Assembly: GCA_019083985.1 (NCBI GenBank)
Contig: JAHRCV010000003.1
Coordinates: 62,001-126,000 of the forward strand
DNA from: Rhizobiales bacterium TNE-4
GTDB taxonomy: Bacteria; Pseudomonadota; Alphaproteobacteria; Rhizobiales; Beijerinckiaceae
Reading direction: 5' to 3'
DNA: 64,000 bases
Shown here: positions 8,950 through 21,884 of the stretch, piece after piece
Numbering within the stretch: position 1 is the stretch's first letter
Layout: every line of letters begins with the position of its first letter
Notes under the pieces: model-generated
Told to the model about the DNA's origin: nothing
Databases searched by the model: none
The model's input: only the letters and a program-made list of their open reading frames with translations
Translations under genes and position numbers: made by a program

Positions 8950-9903
8950 TTAGGGTTTCATGCAGGCTTGCACGGCGTCGGAGATTTTCTGCGGCGCATC
9001 GGGGCGTTCGCTGACCGCACCGCTCTGCTTGAAATAACCTTGCTCCAATAATTTCGCTGTCACGCATGTGCAGCCTTCTTCGCAGGCAGCCCGATCACGC
9101 TGCACGATGCAGGCCTGCACGCATTGACTGTCGAAGGCGCTGGCTTGCCGATCTTCTTCGCCGGGCCCGAACACAAAAAGGATGGCACTCAAGCCGCCGA
9201 TCAGAACCGGCTGATGCACAAGATAAATAAGAAGGCCATGCCGCCCGGCCTGCGCGAGTTTTTCGGCAGGCTTGCTGGCCAGCGGCGCGGTGGAAAAAAT
9301 CCCGCGCGTGCTGTTGGCGAAAATCTGGCCGATGGCCAATCCAGACAGCACGAAGCCAAGCCATGGAAACAAGGGCACATAATCATTCGTGCGTGGCGTA
9401 TAGGCGGCAAGCCCGAGGAACCAGCCGAACGGCCATGGGCTGACATTATGCACGAAGAGTGGCAGCGTGAACGCGAGCGCCGCACCCGCGAGCGTGACGG
9501 TGAGTGGTGCGCACCAAAACGCTGCGGCAATCAGGCTCGACAGCGCGATGCAATGCAACACGCCCATGAAGATGAACGCATCGGGAAAGGCAAACCATGT
9601 CCCGAGCGTGACCAAAGCAGCCGCTCCGCCAATCAGCACGAGACGACGCCAGAAGGCGCCGAAATCGAAACCTTGCGCATTGGCGAGCGCGAGCGAAATG
9701 CCAACCAGCGTGAGAAATGATGCGGCAATGCCGCGCGCGATATTCATCCCCCATTCCGTTTGGGCGATGTTGAGCTTGATGAAACCGAGAAAGCCCAGAT
9801 CCCACGTGAAGTGATAAGCGATCATCGCCAGAATGGCGAAGCCACGCAGAAGATCGATGCGCGGACGGCGGCGAGACGGAGGGAACGCGACGGTTTCGGT
9901 CAT
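8950..9903 (-). CDS. DUF1624 (heparan-alpha-glucosaminide N-acetyltransferase-like) membrane protein
   Basis: A 317-residue protein with about seven transmembrane helices. The start RRPRIDLLRGFAILAMIAYH with RxDxLRG and HFTWDL is the signature of the DUF1624/acyltransferase-3-related family (YeiB-like), which move acyl groups across membranes. After the last helix (residue about 250) there is a roughly 65-residue soluble tail with six cysteines (CVQACIVQRDRAACEEGCTC), likely periplasmic and disulfide-bonded, which is not part of the basic domain. Substrate unknown. Single gene, downstream of the atp terminator. Confidence 0.8.
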   Translation of the reverse strand: MTETVAFPPSRRRPRIDLLRGFAILAMIAYHFTWDLGFLGFIKLNIAQTEWGMNIARGIAASFLTLVGISLALANAQGFDFGAFWRRLVLIGGAAALVTLGTWFAFPDAFIFMGVLHCIALSSLIAAAFWCAPLTVTLAGAALAFTLPLFVHNVSPWPFGWFLGLAAYTPRTNDYVPLFPWLGFVLSGLAIGQIFANSTRGIFSTAPLASKPAEKLAQAGRHGLLIYLVHQPVLIGGLSAILFVFGPGEEDRQASAFDSQCVQACIVQRDRAACEEGCTCVTAKLLEQGYFKQSGAVSERPDAPQKISDAVQACMKP

Positions 9904-9940
9904 GCGATCAATTTAGCGATGGAATGCACGAGCCCAAAAC

Positions 9941-9968
9941 AAAAAAGCCGCGCTCGCGCGCGGCTTTT
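9941..9968 (-). terminator. Terminator of the atp operon
   Basis: On the minus strand a stem AAGCCGCG/CGCGGCTT is followed by a run of T (TTTTTTGTTTT). It lies 22 bases after the atpC stop and before the DUF1624 gene. Confidence 0.9.
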
Positions 9969-9990
9969 GAAAGTTCAAAATCACGTCCAC

Positions 9991-10392
9991 TCAGCCAAAC
10001 AGGCCGGTGCGCAATTCCATGATCTGAGCAAGCCGCTCCGTGGCAGCGCGACGACCTTCGTCCGTCGTCGCCTTGTCGAATTCGGCCTGAGCGATTTCGG
10101 CTTCGGCGTGCAGCGTATCGGGCGTCACTTCTTCGACCGGGATCGCCTGTTCGGCGAGCACGGTGAGGCCGTTCGGAGACACGTCAGCAAAGCCGCCGCG
10201 GATGAACATGCGTTGCGTCGGCTTGCCAGCCGCATCGATGGTGAGCACAGCGGCGCGCAGCGACGACATCAACGGTGCGTGATCCTTCAGCACCGCGAAA
10301 TCGCCTTCCGTGCCCGGAACGACAACCTGATCGACGTCGCCGGAAAACAGAATGCGTTCCGGCGAAACGAGTTCAAACGCGAAAGCGGCCAT
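9991..10392 (-). CDS. atpC: ATP synthase F1 epsilon subunit
   Basis: A 133-residue protein with the beta-sandwich N-domain (FELVSPERILFSGDVDQVVVPG...GDFAVLKDHAPLMSSL split over residues 5-40) and a C-terminal helical part (about 90-133) as in bacterial epsilon. It forms the central stalk with gamma and can inhibit ATP hydrolysis. It is the last gene of atpHAGDC, 21 bases after atpD. Its length is normal for the family. Confidence 0.97.
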   Translation of the reverse strand: MAAFAFELVSPERILFSGDVDQVVVPGTEGDFAVLKDHAPLMSSLRAAVLTIDAAGKPTQRMFIRGGFADVSPNGLTVLAEQAIPVEEVTPDTLHAEAEIAQAEFDKATTDEGRRAATERLAQIMELRTGLFG

Positions 10393-10413
10393 GGCCCTTC
10401 GATCCTTGCGAGA

Positions 10414-11862
<1,449 letters not shown>

Positions 11863-11868
11863 CTAGCC

Positions 11869-12747
11869 TCAGAGCGCCTCGGCGCCGGAGATGATTTCAA
11901 TCAGTTCTTTGGTGATCATGGCCTGACGCGTGCGGTTGTAGAGCATCGTCTGCTTTTTGATCATCTCGCCCGCATTGCGGGTCGCACTGTCCATCGCGCT
12001 CATGCGTGCGCCCTGTTCGGACGCGGCGTTTTCGAGAAGCGCGCTGAAAATCTGCATCGAAACATTGCGCGGCAGCAACGTTTCGAGAATGGCGGTGTCG
12101 CTCGGCTCGTAATCATAGGAAGCGAGCGAAGTGTCCTTTGATGCGCTCTCTTCGACCTGCGCCGGAATGAGCTGCAACGCCGTCGGGATCTGTGCGATCA
12201 CCGAGCGGAAGCGCGAGAAGAACAACGTGCAAACGTCATATTCGCCGTCAGCAAACATTTTCAAAACGAGCTGACCCACTTGATCAGCCTGTTCGAAACC
12301 AATCGCACGCACCGAACGGAATTCGATGAATTCGACGATTTGCTTGGAGAACTGACGACGCAGAAGATCGTAACCCTTCTTGCCGACGCAGACGATCTTC
12401 ACCGTCTTGCCTTCAGCCATCAGCGCCTGCGCCTTGTCGCGCGCCAAACGCGCGATCGACGAGTTGAACGCGCCGCAAAGGCCACGTTCCGCCGTGCAGA
12501 CGACGAGAAGATGGGTCTGATCCTTGCCGTTACCGGCGAGCAGCGCCGGAGCGCCCGGATTGCCTTTCACGCCCGCAGCAAGGTTCGCGAGAACCTTGTT
12601 CATGCGATCGGCATAGGGACGCGCCGCCTCGGCCGCAGTTTGAGCGCGACGGAGCTTAGCCGCCGCGACCATCTGCATGGCCTTGGTGATCTTCTGCGTC
12701 GCCTTCACCGAAGCGATGCGGTTGCGGAGATCCTTCAATGACGCCAT
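11869..12747 (-). CDS. atpG: ATP synthase F1 gamma subunit
   Basis: A 292-residue central stalk subunit: N-terminal coiled-coil [20 protein letters not shown] and C-terminal [20 protein letters not shown] plus [13 protein letters not shown], the two helices that rotate inside the alpha3-beta3 ring. The Rossmann-like middle domain is complete ([14 protein letters not shown]). Sits 27 bases after atpA and before atpD, the standard order. Confidence 0.98.
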   Translation of the reverse strand: MASLKDLRNRIASVKATQKITKAMQMVAAAKLRRAQTAAEAARPYADRMNKVLANLAAGVKGNPGAPALLAGNGKDQTHLLVVCTAERGLCGAFNSSIARLARDKAQALMAEGKTVKIVCVGKKGYDLLRRQFSKQIVEFIEFRSVRAIGFEQADQVGQLVLKMFADGEYDVCTLFFSRFRSVIAQIPTALQLIPAQVEESASKDTSLASYDYEPSDTAILETLLPRNVSMQIFSALLENAASEQGARMSAMDSATRNAGEMIKKQTMLYNRTRQAMITKELIEIISGAEAL

Positions 12748-12774
12748 GGCGCGTCTTCTTCCCTGTCCGCTCGA

Positions 12775-14864
<2,090 letters not shown>

Positions 14865-14992
14865 CGGCCGTCTCTCGTTTGCTCCGCGAGCCTGACGAAT
14901 CGCGCGGGTTTGGGGAAAAACCGCTGCGCCAAATGCCGGGCCGCTGGAAATGGGGTTCGGAGGGGCCTGAAGGACCCTCGAAAAGCGAGGGT

Positions 14993-15021
14993 GAACTAGC
15001 ATAGCGGTAGGGGGTGCGCAA
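14993..15021 (-). promoter_or_regulatory. Candidate atp operon promoter
   Basis: On the minus strand TTGCGC (15021-15016), 17 bases, TAGTTC (14998-14993), about 130 bases before the atpH start. A perfect stem ACCCTCG/CGAGGGT follows within the leader (about 14974-14992). Both boxes are only partial matches to consensus. Confidence 0.35.
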
Positions 15022-15130
15022 CCCGACCGGAGCCTTTTCTGGGGGCGACTTTTGGGGAGGCGGGAACGAAGTTTTCAGAAGCGCCATCGATACTTTTCAT
15101 CACTTCTTCTCCGAGGTCCCTGATTGCGCC

Positions 15131-15148
15131 TATATCGGTTTTGATATA
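15131..15148. promoter_or_regulatory. Palindrome upstream of higB (candidate autoregulatory operator)
   Basis: TATATC-GGTTTT-GATATA, a perfect 6-bp inverted repeat with a 6-base spacer, ending three bases before the higB GTG. HigA-type antitoxins bind such sites to repress their own operon; the position fits, binding is inferred. Confidence 0.5.
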
Positions 15149-15151
15149 TAC

Positions 15152-15478
15152 GTGAAACCTGTTGATTTTCTTGGTTCTTCACGCGATGCAATCCGCCAGT
15201 TTCCGCCCGCAGCACGATCAGTCGCCGGGTTTCAAATCGAACGGGTCCAACGTGGTTTGGACCCTGATGATTGGAAACCGATGCCAACAATTGGCGCCAA
15301 TGTCCGGGAAATCCGGATCGCATTGCGGGATGGCGCGTTCAGAGTGATCTACATCGCAACGTTCAAGGATGCGGTTTACGTCCTCCACGCATTCAGGAAA
15401 ACGTCGCAAAAGACGGCTTTTCGGGATTTGGCCTATGCCAGAGACCAATTGAAGAAGTTGAAAGAGACGCGTCCATGA
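15152..15478 (+). CDS. higB: HigB/RelE-type toxin (Gp49-like)
   Basis: A 108-residue product. KPVDFLGSSRDAIRQFP, then ERVQRGLDPDDWKPMPTIG, VREIRIALRDGAFRVIYIA and VYVLHAFRKTSQKT follow the pattern of the phage Gp49-like/HigB family, ribosome-dependent mRNA interferases of type II toxin-antitoxin systems. The GTG at 15152 is chosen because family proteins begin with M-K-P-V; the frame stays open back to 15014 but that part has no resemblance. No clear ribosome binding site precedes the GTG, only the palindrome. The 3' end overlaps the antitoxin start (ATGA). Confidence 0.85.
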   Translation: MKPVDFLGSSRDAIRQFPPAARSVAGFQIERVQRGLDPDDWKPMPTIGANVREIRIALRDGAFRVIYIATFKDAVYVLHAFRKTSQKTAFRDLAYARDQLKKLKETRP

Positions 15479-15756
15479 GCCGCACCTCCCCGCCCAGCGT
15501 TTGGGACCAAATTGAAGCGGATCCTCTGCAAGCCGCTGCCCTTTCGGCACGCTCAACCCTAATGCACGGGATCCGGGAGGCTATCGATAGCTGGCAAGCC
15601 ACCCAAACAGAGGCGGCACGCCGTCTAGGGATCAGCCAACCTCGCCTGAATGCGCTCTTGCGCGGTCGTCTTGACCAATTTTCGCTTGATGCGTTGGTCA
15701 AGCTCGCGGTCGCAGCCGGACTGGATGTTGTGATATCAGTGCAGAAAGCGGCCTGA
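15475..15756 (+). CDS. higA: HigA-type XRE antitoxin
   Basis: A 93-residue protein with a helix-turn-helix at about residues 40-65 (TQTEAARRLGISQPRLNALL) and a short C-terminal strand (LDVVISVQKAA), the usual layout of HigA antitoxins paired with Gp49-like toxins. It should bind the toxin and repress the operon. Start ATG at 15475 overlaps the toxin stop by four bases, the toxin-first order of higBA. It ends three bases before the priA stop on the opposite strand. Confidence 0.85.
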   Translation: MSRTSPPSVWDQIEADPLQAAALSARSTLMHGIREAIDSWQATQTEAARRLGISQPRLNALLRGRLDQFSLDALVKLAVAAGLDVVISVQKAA

Positions 15757-15759
15757 AAC

Positions 15760-17979
15760 TCACAAAAAGCTCTGCGGATCGATGTCGATCGCCACTTTAA
15801 CGCTGCCGCGGGGCTTAGGCGCCCGGGCGATCCAGTCGCGGATATAGGATTGCATATCGAAAGCCCGCGGCGTCTTCACCAGAAGCCGAAACCGATGCCG
15901 CCCTCGGATCATCGCAATGGGGGCCTCGGCCGGGCCCAAAACCTGAACATCGGCAGGCGCTTCGACCGAACGGGCGAGCGCCCGGCCATGCGCTTCGGCC
16001 TCCCCCCTATCGGCCGCTGAGACGACGAGCGCCGCCAGGCGCCCAAAGGGCGGCAACCCGGCCGCGCGCCTCAACCCGATCTCCTCCCGATAGAACCGCT
16101 CCGAATCCCCCGACAGGATCGCCTTCATGACCGGATGGTCGGGCTGAAAGGTCTGGAGCAAACCACGGCCTGCCGTCTCTGCCCGGCCCGCACGCCCCGT
16201 CACCTGCTGCAAGAGCTGGAAGGTCCGCTCTGCTGCGCGCGGGTCGGCCGAGGACAGGCCAAGATCGGCGTCGATCACGCCGACCAAAGCGAGCGAGGGG
16301 AAATGATGCCCCTTCGCCACCAATTGCGTGCCGATGACGATTTGAAACTCGCCTTGTGCGACCGCATCGAGTTCGCGCCGGAGCCGTTCGGTGCCGCCGG
16401 GAAAATCCGACGACAGCACGATCCGCCGCGCATCGGGAAAAATTTCGGCGACTTCCTCGGCAATGCGTTCGACACCCGGTCCACAGGCGGTCAAGCTCTC
16501 TTGCGCACCGCATGCGGGGCATGCATCGGGTTTGCGCTCAAGATGGCCGCAATGATGGCACATCAACGCGCGGCGAAAACGATGCTCAACCAACCACGCT
16601 GTGCAATCAGGACATTGGAAGCGATGACCGCAATCGCGGCACAACGTTAGGGGCGCATAGCCGCGCCGGTTGAGATAAAGCAGAACCTGTTCACCGCGCT
16701 CAATCGTTGCGCGCATCTCGGCAACCAGTTTCGGCGACAGAAATTTACCGCGCACGGGCGCATCGACGCGCATGTCGATCGCAGCAAGATCTGGCAGAGC
16801 GCGACCACCGAACCGCTCTGGGAGACGCAGATGTTCATAGCGCCCCTGCTCTGCATTGACGCGGCTTTCGAGCGATGGAGTCGCCGATGCCAAAATCACC
16901 GGGCAGGATTCAAAGCGTCCACGGACAACAGCCATATCGCGTGCATGATAATGCACGCCATCTTCCTGCTTATAGGCTGCCTCATGCTCTTCATCGAGCA
17001 CGATCAAACCTAAATTGGCATAAGGCAGAAACAGCGCCGAACGTGCGCCTGCAACGACTTTCGCTTCGCCCGACGCAATCGCAGCGAGCGTCCGTTCACG
17101 CTTGCGACCCGTGATGCCGGAATGCCATTCCGCCGGACGGACGCCGAAACGCTTGGTGAAACGATCGAGAAATTGCGCGGTCAAAGCAATTTCTGGAACC
17201 ATCACCAAAGCCTGCCGTCCTTGACGGATCGCTTCGGCAATCGCTTCAAAATAGACTTCCGTCTTGCCGGAACCCGTCACACCTTCAAGCAGCGCCGGCT
17301 TGAATTCATGCACCCGCACATGCGCGACGAGCGCATCAGCCACAGCTCTTTGTTCTGCCGATAAATTCGGCTGATGATGATCGGGGTCAGGGGGTAAGGC
17401 GATTGGCTTTGCGGCAATTGCTTCCGTGAGCAGCACCTCTTCATCGATCAACCCATCGATGACCGCGACACTCACGCCTGCCAGTTCTGCCAATTCACGT
17501 TTGGTATGCAGCAAACCACCTTCAGCTGCGGCGATCACTTTGATGCGCGCGGGCGTCATGCGTTCGGGACGATTATCGGAGAGGCGGACGCCGATGGTGA
17601 TGCGCTCACTGCGCTCTTCATCGGGCAGGCGTAGCGCCATCTTCAACACCATGCCGCGCGGCGCCAAAGTGTAGCGCGCCACCCAATCGACGAAATCCCG
17701 CAAGGCTTGCGACAGCGGCGGCGCGTCGATGCGACCGATCACGGCTTTGAGATTGCCGCCCGAGGCAGAATTGGTGAGTTCCCACACGACGCCGACGACA
17801 TCGCGCGGGCCGAGCGGGACCGCCACACTATCGCCCGGTGCGACCGTGAGCCCGTGCGGCAGGCGGTAGGAATAGGTCTGGTCGAGCGCGAGCGGGATCA
17901 GCACCTCGGCCACCGCGGTCGCCGGGGCGTCGAACAGGCTTTCCACTGAGGACCCGCCGCGCGCCGATGGTTTCGTCAT
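15760..17979 (-). CDS. priA: Primosomal replication restart helicase PriA
   Basis: A 739-residue protein. N-terminal DNA-binding domain (AEVLIPLALDQTYSYRLP), Walker A GVTGSGKTEVY, DEEH box (LIVLDEEHEAAYK), the zinc-binding insertion with eight cysteines between about residues 445 and 490 (CRDCGHRFQCPDC, CHHCGH, CPACG), and motifs V/VI (GTQLVAKGHHFP, QVTGRAGRA). It reloads the replicative helicase at stalled forks. ATG at 17979 gives a normal length. priA lies beside xerC and the atp operon as in many Hyphomicrobiales. Confidence 0.97.
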   Translation of the reverse strand: MTKPSARGGSSVESLFDAPATAVAEVLIPLALDQTYSYRLPHGLTVAPGDSVAVPLGPRDVVGVVWELTNSASGGNLKAVIGRIDAPPLSQALRDFVDWVARYTLAPRGMVLKMALRLPDEERSERITIGVRLSDNRPERMTPARIKVIAAAEGGLLHTKRELAELAGVSVAVIDGLIDEEVLLTEAIAAKPIALPPDPDHHQPNLSAEQRAVADALVAHVRVHEFKPALLEGVTGSGKTEVYFEAIAEAIRQGRQALVMVPEIALTAQFLDRFTKRFGVRPAEWHSGITGRKRERTLAAIASGEAKVVAGARSALFLPYANLGLIVLDEEHEAAYKQEDGVHYHARDMAVVRGRFESCPVILASATPSLESRVNAEQGRYEHLRLPERFGGRALPDLAAIDMRVDAPVRGKFLSPKLVAEMRATIERGEQVLLYLNRRGYAPLTLCRDCGHRFQCPDCTAWLVEHRFRRALMCHHCGHLERKPDACPACGAQESLTACGPGVERIAEEVAEIFPDARRIVLSSDFPGGTERLRRELDAVAQGEFQIVIGTQLVAKGHHFPSLALVGVIDADLGLSSADPRAAERTFQLLQQVTGRAGRAETAGRGLLQTFQPDHPVMKAILSGDSERFYREEIGLRRAAGLPPFGRLAALVVSAADRGEAEAHGRALARSVEAPADVQVLGPAEAPIAMIRGRHRFRLLVKTPRAFDMQSYIRDWIARAPKPRGSVKVAIDIDPQSFL

Positions 17980-18040
17980 GGCTCCCGTTTAGCACCGATT
18001 CGTGAGGCCGTTGACCGGCGCTTAACCCTTTTTGCCCCTG

Positions 18041-18958
18041 ATGGAGCGCATGAGTGCGTCCGCGTCCCGCCCGCTTGAACGGTTTCTCCGCCATCTGGCG
18101 GCGGAGCGACGTGCCTCGCCCAAAACGGTCGAGGCCTATGGCCGCGATGTAGCGCAGTTTCTGGGCTTTCTCGCCAACCGGTCAGGCGCGCGGCTGGCCA
18201 AGTTGCAGGCCGCAGACATCCGCGCCTTCATGGGCGCACGGCGCGAAGCGGGTGTGGGGAGCCGCACCTTGATGCGCCAGCTCGCCGCGATCCGTGCCTT
18301 TCTCCGCTTTCTGGAACGGGAAGGCGAGGCAGATGCCTCTGCCTTGTCGCTTATTCGCGGCCCGAAGATCGCCAAGGGCCTGCCAAAGCCCGTTGCGACC
18401 TCCGCCGCCAAAGCACTGATCGATCCTGCCACCCGCGCCGGTGAAGAGCGTGAGCCATGGATCTTTGCACGCGATGCCGCCGTACTCGCGCTTTGTTACG
18501 GCGCAGGCTTGCGCATTTCCGAAGCGCTCGGCGTGACCAAGCGCAACGCCCCCATCGGCAATCGTGACAGCCTCACCGTCGTCGGCAAGGGCAACAAGAC
18601 ACGCATGGTGCCCATCATCATGCCGGTGCGGCGCGCCATTGAGGATTATCTCGCGCAATGCCCTTACGCGTTAAAGGAGGATGATCTCATCTTTCGCGGC
18701 GCGAAGGGGGGCCCGCTCTCGCCACGCATCGTGCAGCTTGCCATGCAGCATTTGCGCGGTGCGTTGGGATTGCCTGAGACCGCCACACCGCATGCGCTGC
18801 GCCATTCCTTCGCCACGCATCTTCTGGCGAAAGGCGGGGATCTGCGCGCCATCCAGGAATTACTCGGCCACGCTTCGCTCTCAACGACGCAAATCTACAC
18901 CGCGATTGATCGCGAGCATTTGTTGCGCGTGGTTGAGAGCGCGCATCCAAGAGGCTGA
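18041..18958 (+). CDS. xerC: Tyrosine recombinase XerC
   Basis: A 305-residue site-specific recombinase that with XerD resolves chromosome dimers at dif. N-terminal SAM-like core-binding domain (residues about 10-100: FLRHLAAERRASPKTVEAYG) and catalytic domain with Arg (GAGLRISEAL), Lys in the VVGKGNKTR hairpin, HALRHSFATHLL (His-x-x-Arg), GHASLSTTQIYT (His and nucleophile Tyr). Assignment to XerC over XerD rests on the priA neighbourhood. ATG at 18041 was chosen; ATG at 18050 and TTG at 18032 are possible. Divergent from priA with 61 bases between. Confidence 0.88.
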   Translation: MERMSASASRPLERFLRHLAAERRASPKTVEAYGRDVAQFLGFLANRSGARLAKLQAADIRAFMGARREAGVGSRTLMRQLAAIRAFLRFLEREGEADASALSLIRGPKIAKGLPKPVATSAAKALIDPATRAGEEREPWIFARDAAVLALCYGAGLRISEALGVTKRNAPIGNRDSLTVVGKGNKTRMVPIIMPVRRAIEDYLAQCPYALKEDDLIFRGAKGGPLSPRIVQLAMQHLRGALGLPETATPHALRHSFATHLLAKGGDLRAIQELLGHASLSTTQIYTAIDREHLLRVVESAHPRG

Positions 18959-19020
18959 TCACGCGCACCCATGGATCGCCGCGGCGCTGACGCGCCTCGG
19001 TAATCCATCGTCTGCACAAT

Positions 19021-19074
19021 TTCCCTCATCCTGAGGAGCATCGCTAAAGCGATGCGTCTCGAAGGACGAGGGAA
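19021..19074. repeat. Palindromic dispersed repeat, copy 1
   Basis: TTCCCTC...GAGGGAA ends enclose CATCCTGAGGAGC, a GC-rich core and GCGTCTCGAAGGACGAG. The unit matches my memory of the CCTCATCCTGAGGAGC...CGTCTCGAAGGATGAGG palindromes of Bradyrhizobium-like genomes. It sits between the convergent ends of xerC and lpdA. Confidence 0.65.
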
Positions 19075-19093
19075 TTCACTGAGAATAAATGAT

Positions 19094-19140
19094 GCCCTCG
19101 TGGTTCGAGACGCCGCTACGCGGCTCCTCACCATGAGGGC
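19094..19140. repeat. Palindromic dispersed repeat, copy 2 (inverted relative to copy 1)
   Basis: Read on the minus strand it begins GCCCTCATGGTGAGGAGC and ends GCGTCTCGAACCACGAGGGC, the same unit as copy 1 with a paired change (TCCT to TGGT, AGGA to ACCA) that keeps the palindrome. Compensatory change suggests that the folded form is what is conserved. Confidence 0.65.
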
Positions 19141-19183
19141 TTAAGGTGTGCCCGATGACGCAATGAATTCACACCCATCAAAA

Positions 19184-19211
19184 CAAAAAACGCGGGCATC
19201 GCTGCCCGCGT
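19184..19211 (-). terminator. Terminator of the mdh-suc-lpdA operon
   Basis: Minus-strand stem ACGCGGGCA/TGCCCGCGT with a 4-base loop followed by TTTTTGTTTT, 28 bases after the lpdA stop. Confidence 0.92.
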
Positions 19212-19238
19212 TCTTCAATGTCTCAAAGGTTCATGCGC

Positions 19239-20636
19239 TCACGTATGCAGCGCGCGCTTTTCGACCGCGAGGGCTGCTTCTTTCACCGCTTCGCTCATCG
19301 TGGGATGGGCATGGCAGGTGCGCGCGAGATCTTCCGACGAGCCACCAAATTCCATCAGCACGGCCACTTCATGGATCATGTCGCCCGCGCCAAAACCAAC
19401 AATATGCGCGCCAAGCACACGATCGGTATTGGCATCAGCCAACACTTTCACGAAGCCGTCATTCTTGCGCATGGCACGCGCGCGACCATTGGCCGTGAAC
19501 GGGAACTTGCCGACCTTGTAGGCAACACCCGCTTCTTTCAGCTCTTCTTCCGTCTTGCCGACCGAGGCGACTTCCGGCGCCGTATAAACAACACCCGGAA
19601 TGACGTCGTAATTCACATGGCCGGCTTTGCCAGCGAGAATTTCGGCAACGGCGACGCCTTCGTCTTCTGCCTTGTGTGCCAACATCGGCCCGCGCACGAC
19701 ATCACCAATGGCATAAATGCCCGGCACGCTCGACTGGAAGTGATGATCGATCACAACGCGGCCACGATCGAGTGCAACACCAGCACCTTCGAGGCCGAGA
19801 CCTTCGGTGTAAGGACGCCGACCAATCGCAACGAGGACGACATCGGCGTCGATTGTCTTCTTCTCACCGCCTGCCGCCGGTTCGACCGAGACCTTCGCGC
19901 CCTTCTTGCCGGTTTCAACACCGGTGACCTTGTGGCCGAGATGGAACTGGAAGCCTTGCTTTTCCAGCATGCGCTGGAATTGCTTCGACACTTCGAGATC
20001 CATGCCCGGCAAGATACGATCGAGATATTCGATGACGGTGACATCCGCACCGAGGCGGCGCCACACCGAACCGAGCTCGAGACCGATCACGCCTGCACCG
20101 ACAACGACGAGCTTGCCCGGCACCTTATCGAGCGTCAGCGCTCCGGTTGAGGAAACGATCGTTTTTTCGTCAATCGTCACACCTGGCAGTGGCGCCACAT
20201 CCGAACCCGTCGCAATCACAATCGACTTCGCTTCGTGAACGGCCGCCTGACCCTTGGCATCGGTCACTTCAACCTTGCCCGCGGCCAGAATTTTGCCGGT
20301 GCCCGTCAGGACATCGACCTTGTTCTTTTTCATCAGGAAGGCGACGCCCTGCACATTCGCGCCCACCGTCTCGTCCTTGTGCTTCATCATCGCAGCAAGA
20401 TCGAGTTTCGGCTTGCCGACATTAATGCCGAGCGCGGCGAAATCATGCCCCGCTTCTTCAAACATATCGGACGCGTGCAGCAAGGCCTTCGACGGAATGC
20501 AGCCAATGTTGAGGCAGGTGCCGCCAAGCGTCGCGCGCTTTTCAACGATGGCCGTTTTCAGACCGAGCTGTGCAGCACGGATGGCACACACATACCCGCC
20601 AGGACCCGAACCAATGACGATGAGATCGTAGGACAT
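19239..20636 (-). CDS. lpdA: Dihydrolipoamide dehydrogenase (E3)
   Basis: A 465-residue flavoprotein. FAD site [17 protein letters not shown], redox-active disulfide [19 protein letters not shown]-binding [13 protein letters not shown], and the C-terminal catalytic His-Glu pair in [13 protein letters not shown]. It reoxidises dihydrolipoyl groups of the 2-oxoglutarate dehydrogenase complex. It is the last gene of the mdh-sucCDAB-lpdA operon, 13 bases after sucB, so this copy most likely serves 2-oxoglutarate dehydrogenase. Confidence 0.97.
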   Translation of the reverse strand: MSYDLIVIGSGPGGYVCAIRAAQLGLKTAIVEKRATLGGTCLNIGCIPSKALLHASDMFEEAGHDFAALGINVGKPKLDLAAMMKHKDETVGANVQGVAFLMKKNKVDVLTGTGKILAAGKVEVTDAKGQAAVHEAKSIVIATGSDVAPLPGVTIDEKTIVSSTGALTLDKVPGKLVVVGAGVIGLELGSVWRRLGADVTVIEYLDRILPGMDLEVSKQFQRMLEKQGFQFHLGHKVTGVETGKKGAKVSVEPAAGGEKKTIDADVVLVAIGRRPYTEGLGLEGAGVALDRGRVVIDHHFQSSVPGIYAIGDVVRGPMLAHKAEDEGVAVAEILAGKAGHVNYDVIPGVVYTAPEVASVGKTEEELKEAGVAYKVGKFPFTANGRARAMRKNDGFVKVLADANTDRVLGAHIVGFGAGDMIHEVAVLMEFGGSSEDLARTCHAHPTMSEAVKEAALAVEKRALHT

Positions 20637-20649
20637 TCAAAACTCCCGA

Positions 20650-21852
20650 TCAGAGGTCGAGCACGAGGCGGGACGGATCTTCGAGCGCATCCTTCACGCG
20701 CACGAGGAAGGTGACTGCTTCTTTGCCATCAACGATGCGGTGATCGTAGGAGAGCGCGAGATACATCATCGGACGGATCTCGATCTTGCCGCCGATAACC
20801 ATCGGACGCTCTTGGATCTTATGCATCCCGAGAATGCCTGATTGCGGCGCATTCAGGATCGGCGTCGACATCAAGGAGCCATAGACCCCACCATTCGAGA
20901 TGGTGAAGGTGCCGCCCTGCATTTCTTCAATCTTGAGCTGACCGTCGCGGGCGCGGCGGCCGAAATCAGCGATGGTCTTTTCAACCGTCGCAATCGACAT
21001 GTCCTGTGCATCGCGCACGACCGGAACGACAAGGCCCTTCTCGGTGCCGACAGCGACGCCGATATTGTAATAATTCTTGTAGATGAGGTCGGTGCCGTCG
21101 ATCTCGGCGTTCACCGCCGGGATTTCCTTCAGTGCTTCGACGCAGGCCTTCACGAAGAAGCCCATGAAGCCGAGCTTCACGCCATGCTTCTTCTCGAAGA
21201 GATCCTTGTAGCGATTGCGCAGCGCCATCACTTCAGTCATGTCGACTTCGTTGAAGGTCGTGAGCATTGCAGCCGAATTCTGCGCTTCCTTAAGGCGACG
21301 CGCGATCGTCTGGCGCAGCTTTGTCATACGCACGCGCTCTTCGCGTGCAGCATCGACCGGCGTTGAAGGCGCACGCAACGCGACAGGCGCCGGAGCGGGA
21401 GCCGACATCGCAGCCAGCATGTCGCCCTTGGTCACGCGACCATCCTTGCCCGTGCCTGCAACACCGGCCGGATTGATTCCGGTTTCTGCCGCCATGCGCG
21501 CAACGGCTGGGCCATTGTCGTTTGACTTGGCTGCGGCCGGTGCAGGCGCAGGCGCGGCCTTTGGCGCTTCGGCTTTCGCCGGAGCGGCTGCAGGTGCGGC
21601 AGCTGCAGCGCCACTGCCTGCACCAATATTGCCGAGCAGCGCGCCGACATTCACGGTATCGCCTTCCTTGGCGACGATTTCAGCCAGCACGCCAGCGGCG
21701 GGGGCGTTCACTTCAAGCGTCACCTTGTCCGTTTCGAGTTCGAGCAAGGGCTCGTCCGCCTTCACGGCTTCGCCGGGCTTCTTGAACCAGCGGCCGATCG
21801 TGGCCTCGGACACCGACTCACCGAGGGTCGGAACGCGGATTTCTGTTGCCAT
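20650..21852 (-). CDS. sucB: 2-oxoglutarate dehydrogenase E2, dihydrolipoyl succinyltransferase
   Basis: A 400-residue protein with an N-terminal lipoyl domain (lipoyl lysine in [11 protein letters not shown] near residue 43), an Ala/Pro linker (about 80-115), a peripheral-subunit-binding domain ([19 protein letters not shown]) and the acyltransferase core ([17 protein letters not shown] onward) with the C-terminal [12 protein letters not shown] active-site motif. It transfers succinyl groups to CoA. Between sucA (32 bases upstream) and lpdA. Confidence 0.97.
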   Translation of the reverse strand: MATEIRVPTLGESVSEATIGRWFKKPGEAVKADEPLLELETDKVTLEVNAPAAGVLAEIVAKEGDTVNVGALLGNIGAGSGAAAAAPAAAPAKAEAPKAAPAPAPAAAKSNDNGPAVARMAAETGINPAGVAGTGKDGRVTKGDMLAAMSAPAPAPVALRAPSTPVDAAREERVRMTKLRQTIARRLKEAQNSAAMLTTFNEVDMTEVMALRNRYKDLFEKKHGVKLGFMGFFVKACVEALKEIPAVNAEIDGTDLIYKNYYNIGVAVGTEKGLVVPVVRDAQDMSIATVEKTIADFGRRARDGQLKIEEMQGGTFTISNGGVYGSLMSTPILNAPQSGILGMHKIQERPMVIGGKIEIRPMMYLALSYDHRIVDGKEAVTFLVRVKDALEDPSRLVLDL

Positions 21853-21884
21853 GGTCGTTTCTTCCGATCGTTGAATTGTTCAGG

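Noticed and set aside
15014-15151. Upstream extension of the HigB frame
   Set aside because: 46 extra residues without family resemblance; the palindrome and GTG at 15152 fit the usual M-K-P-V start.
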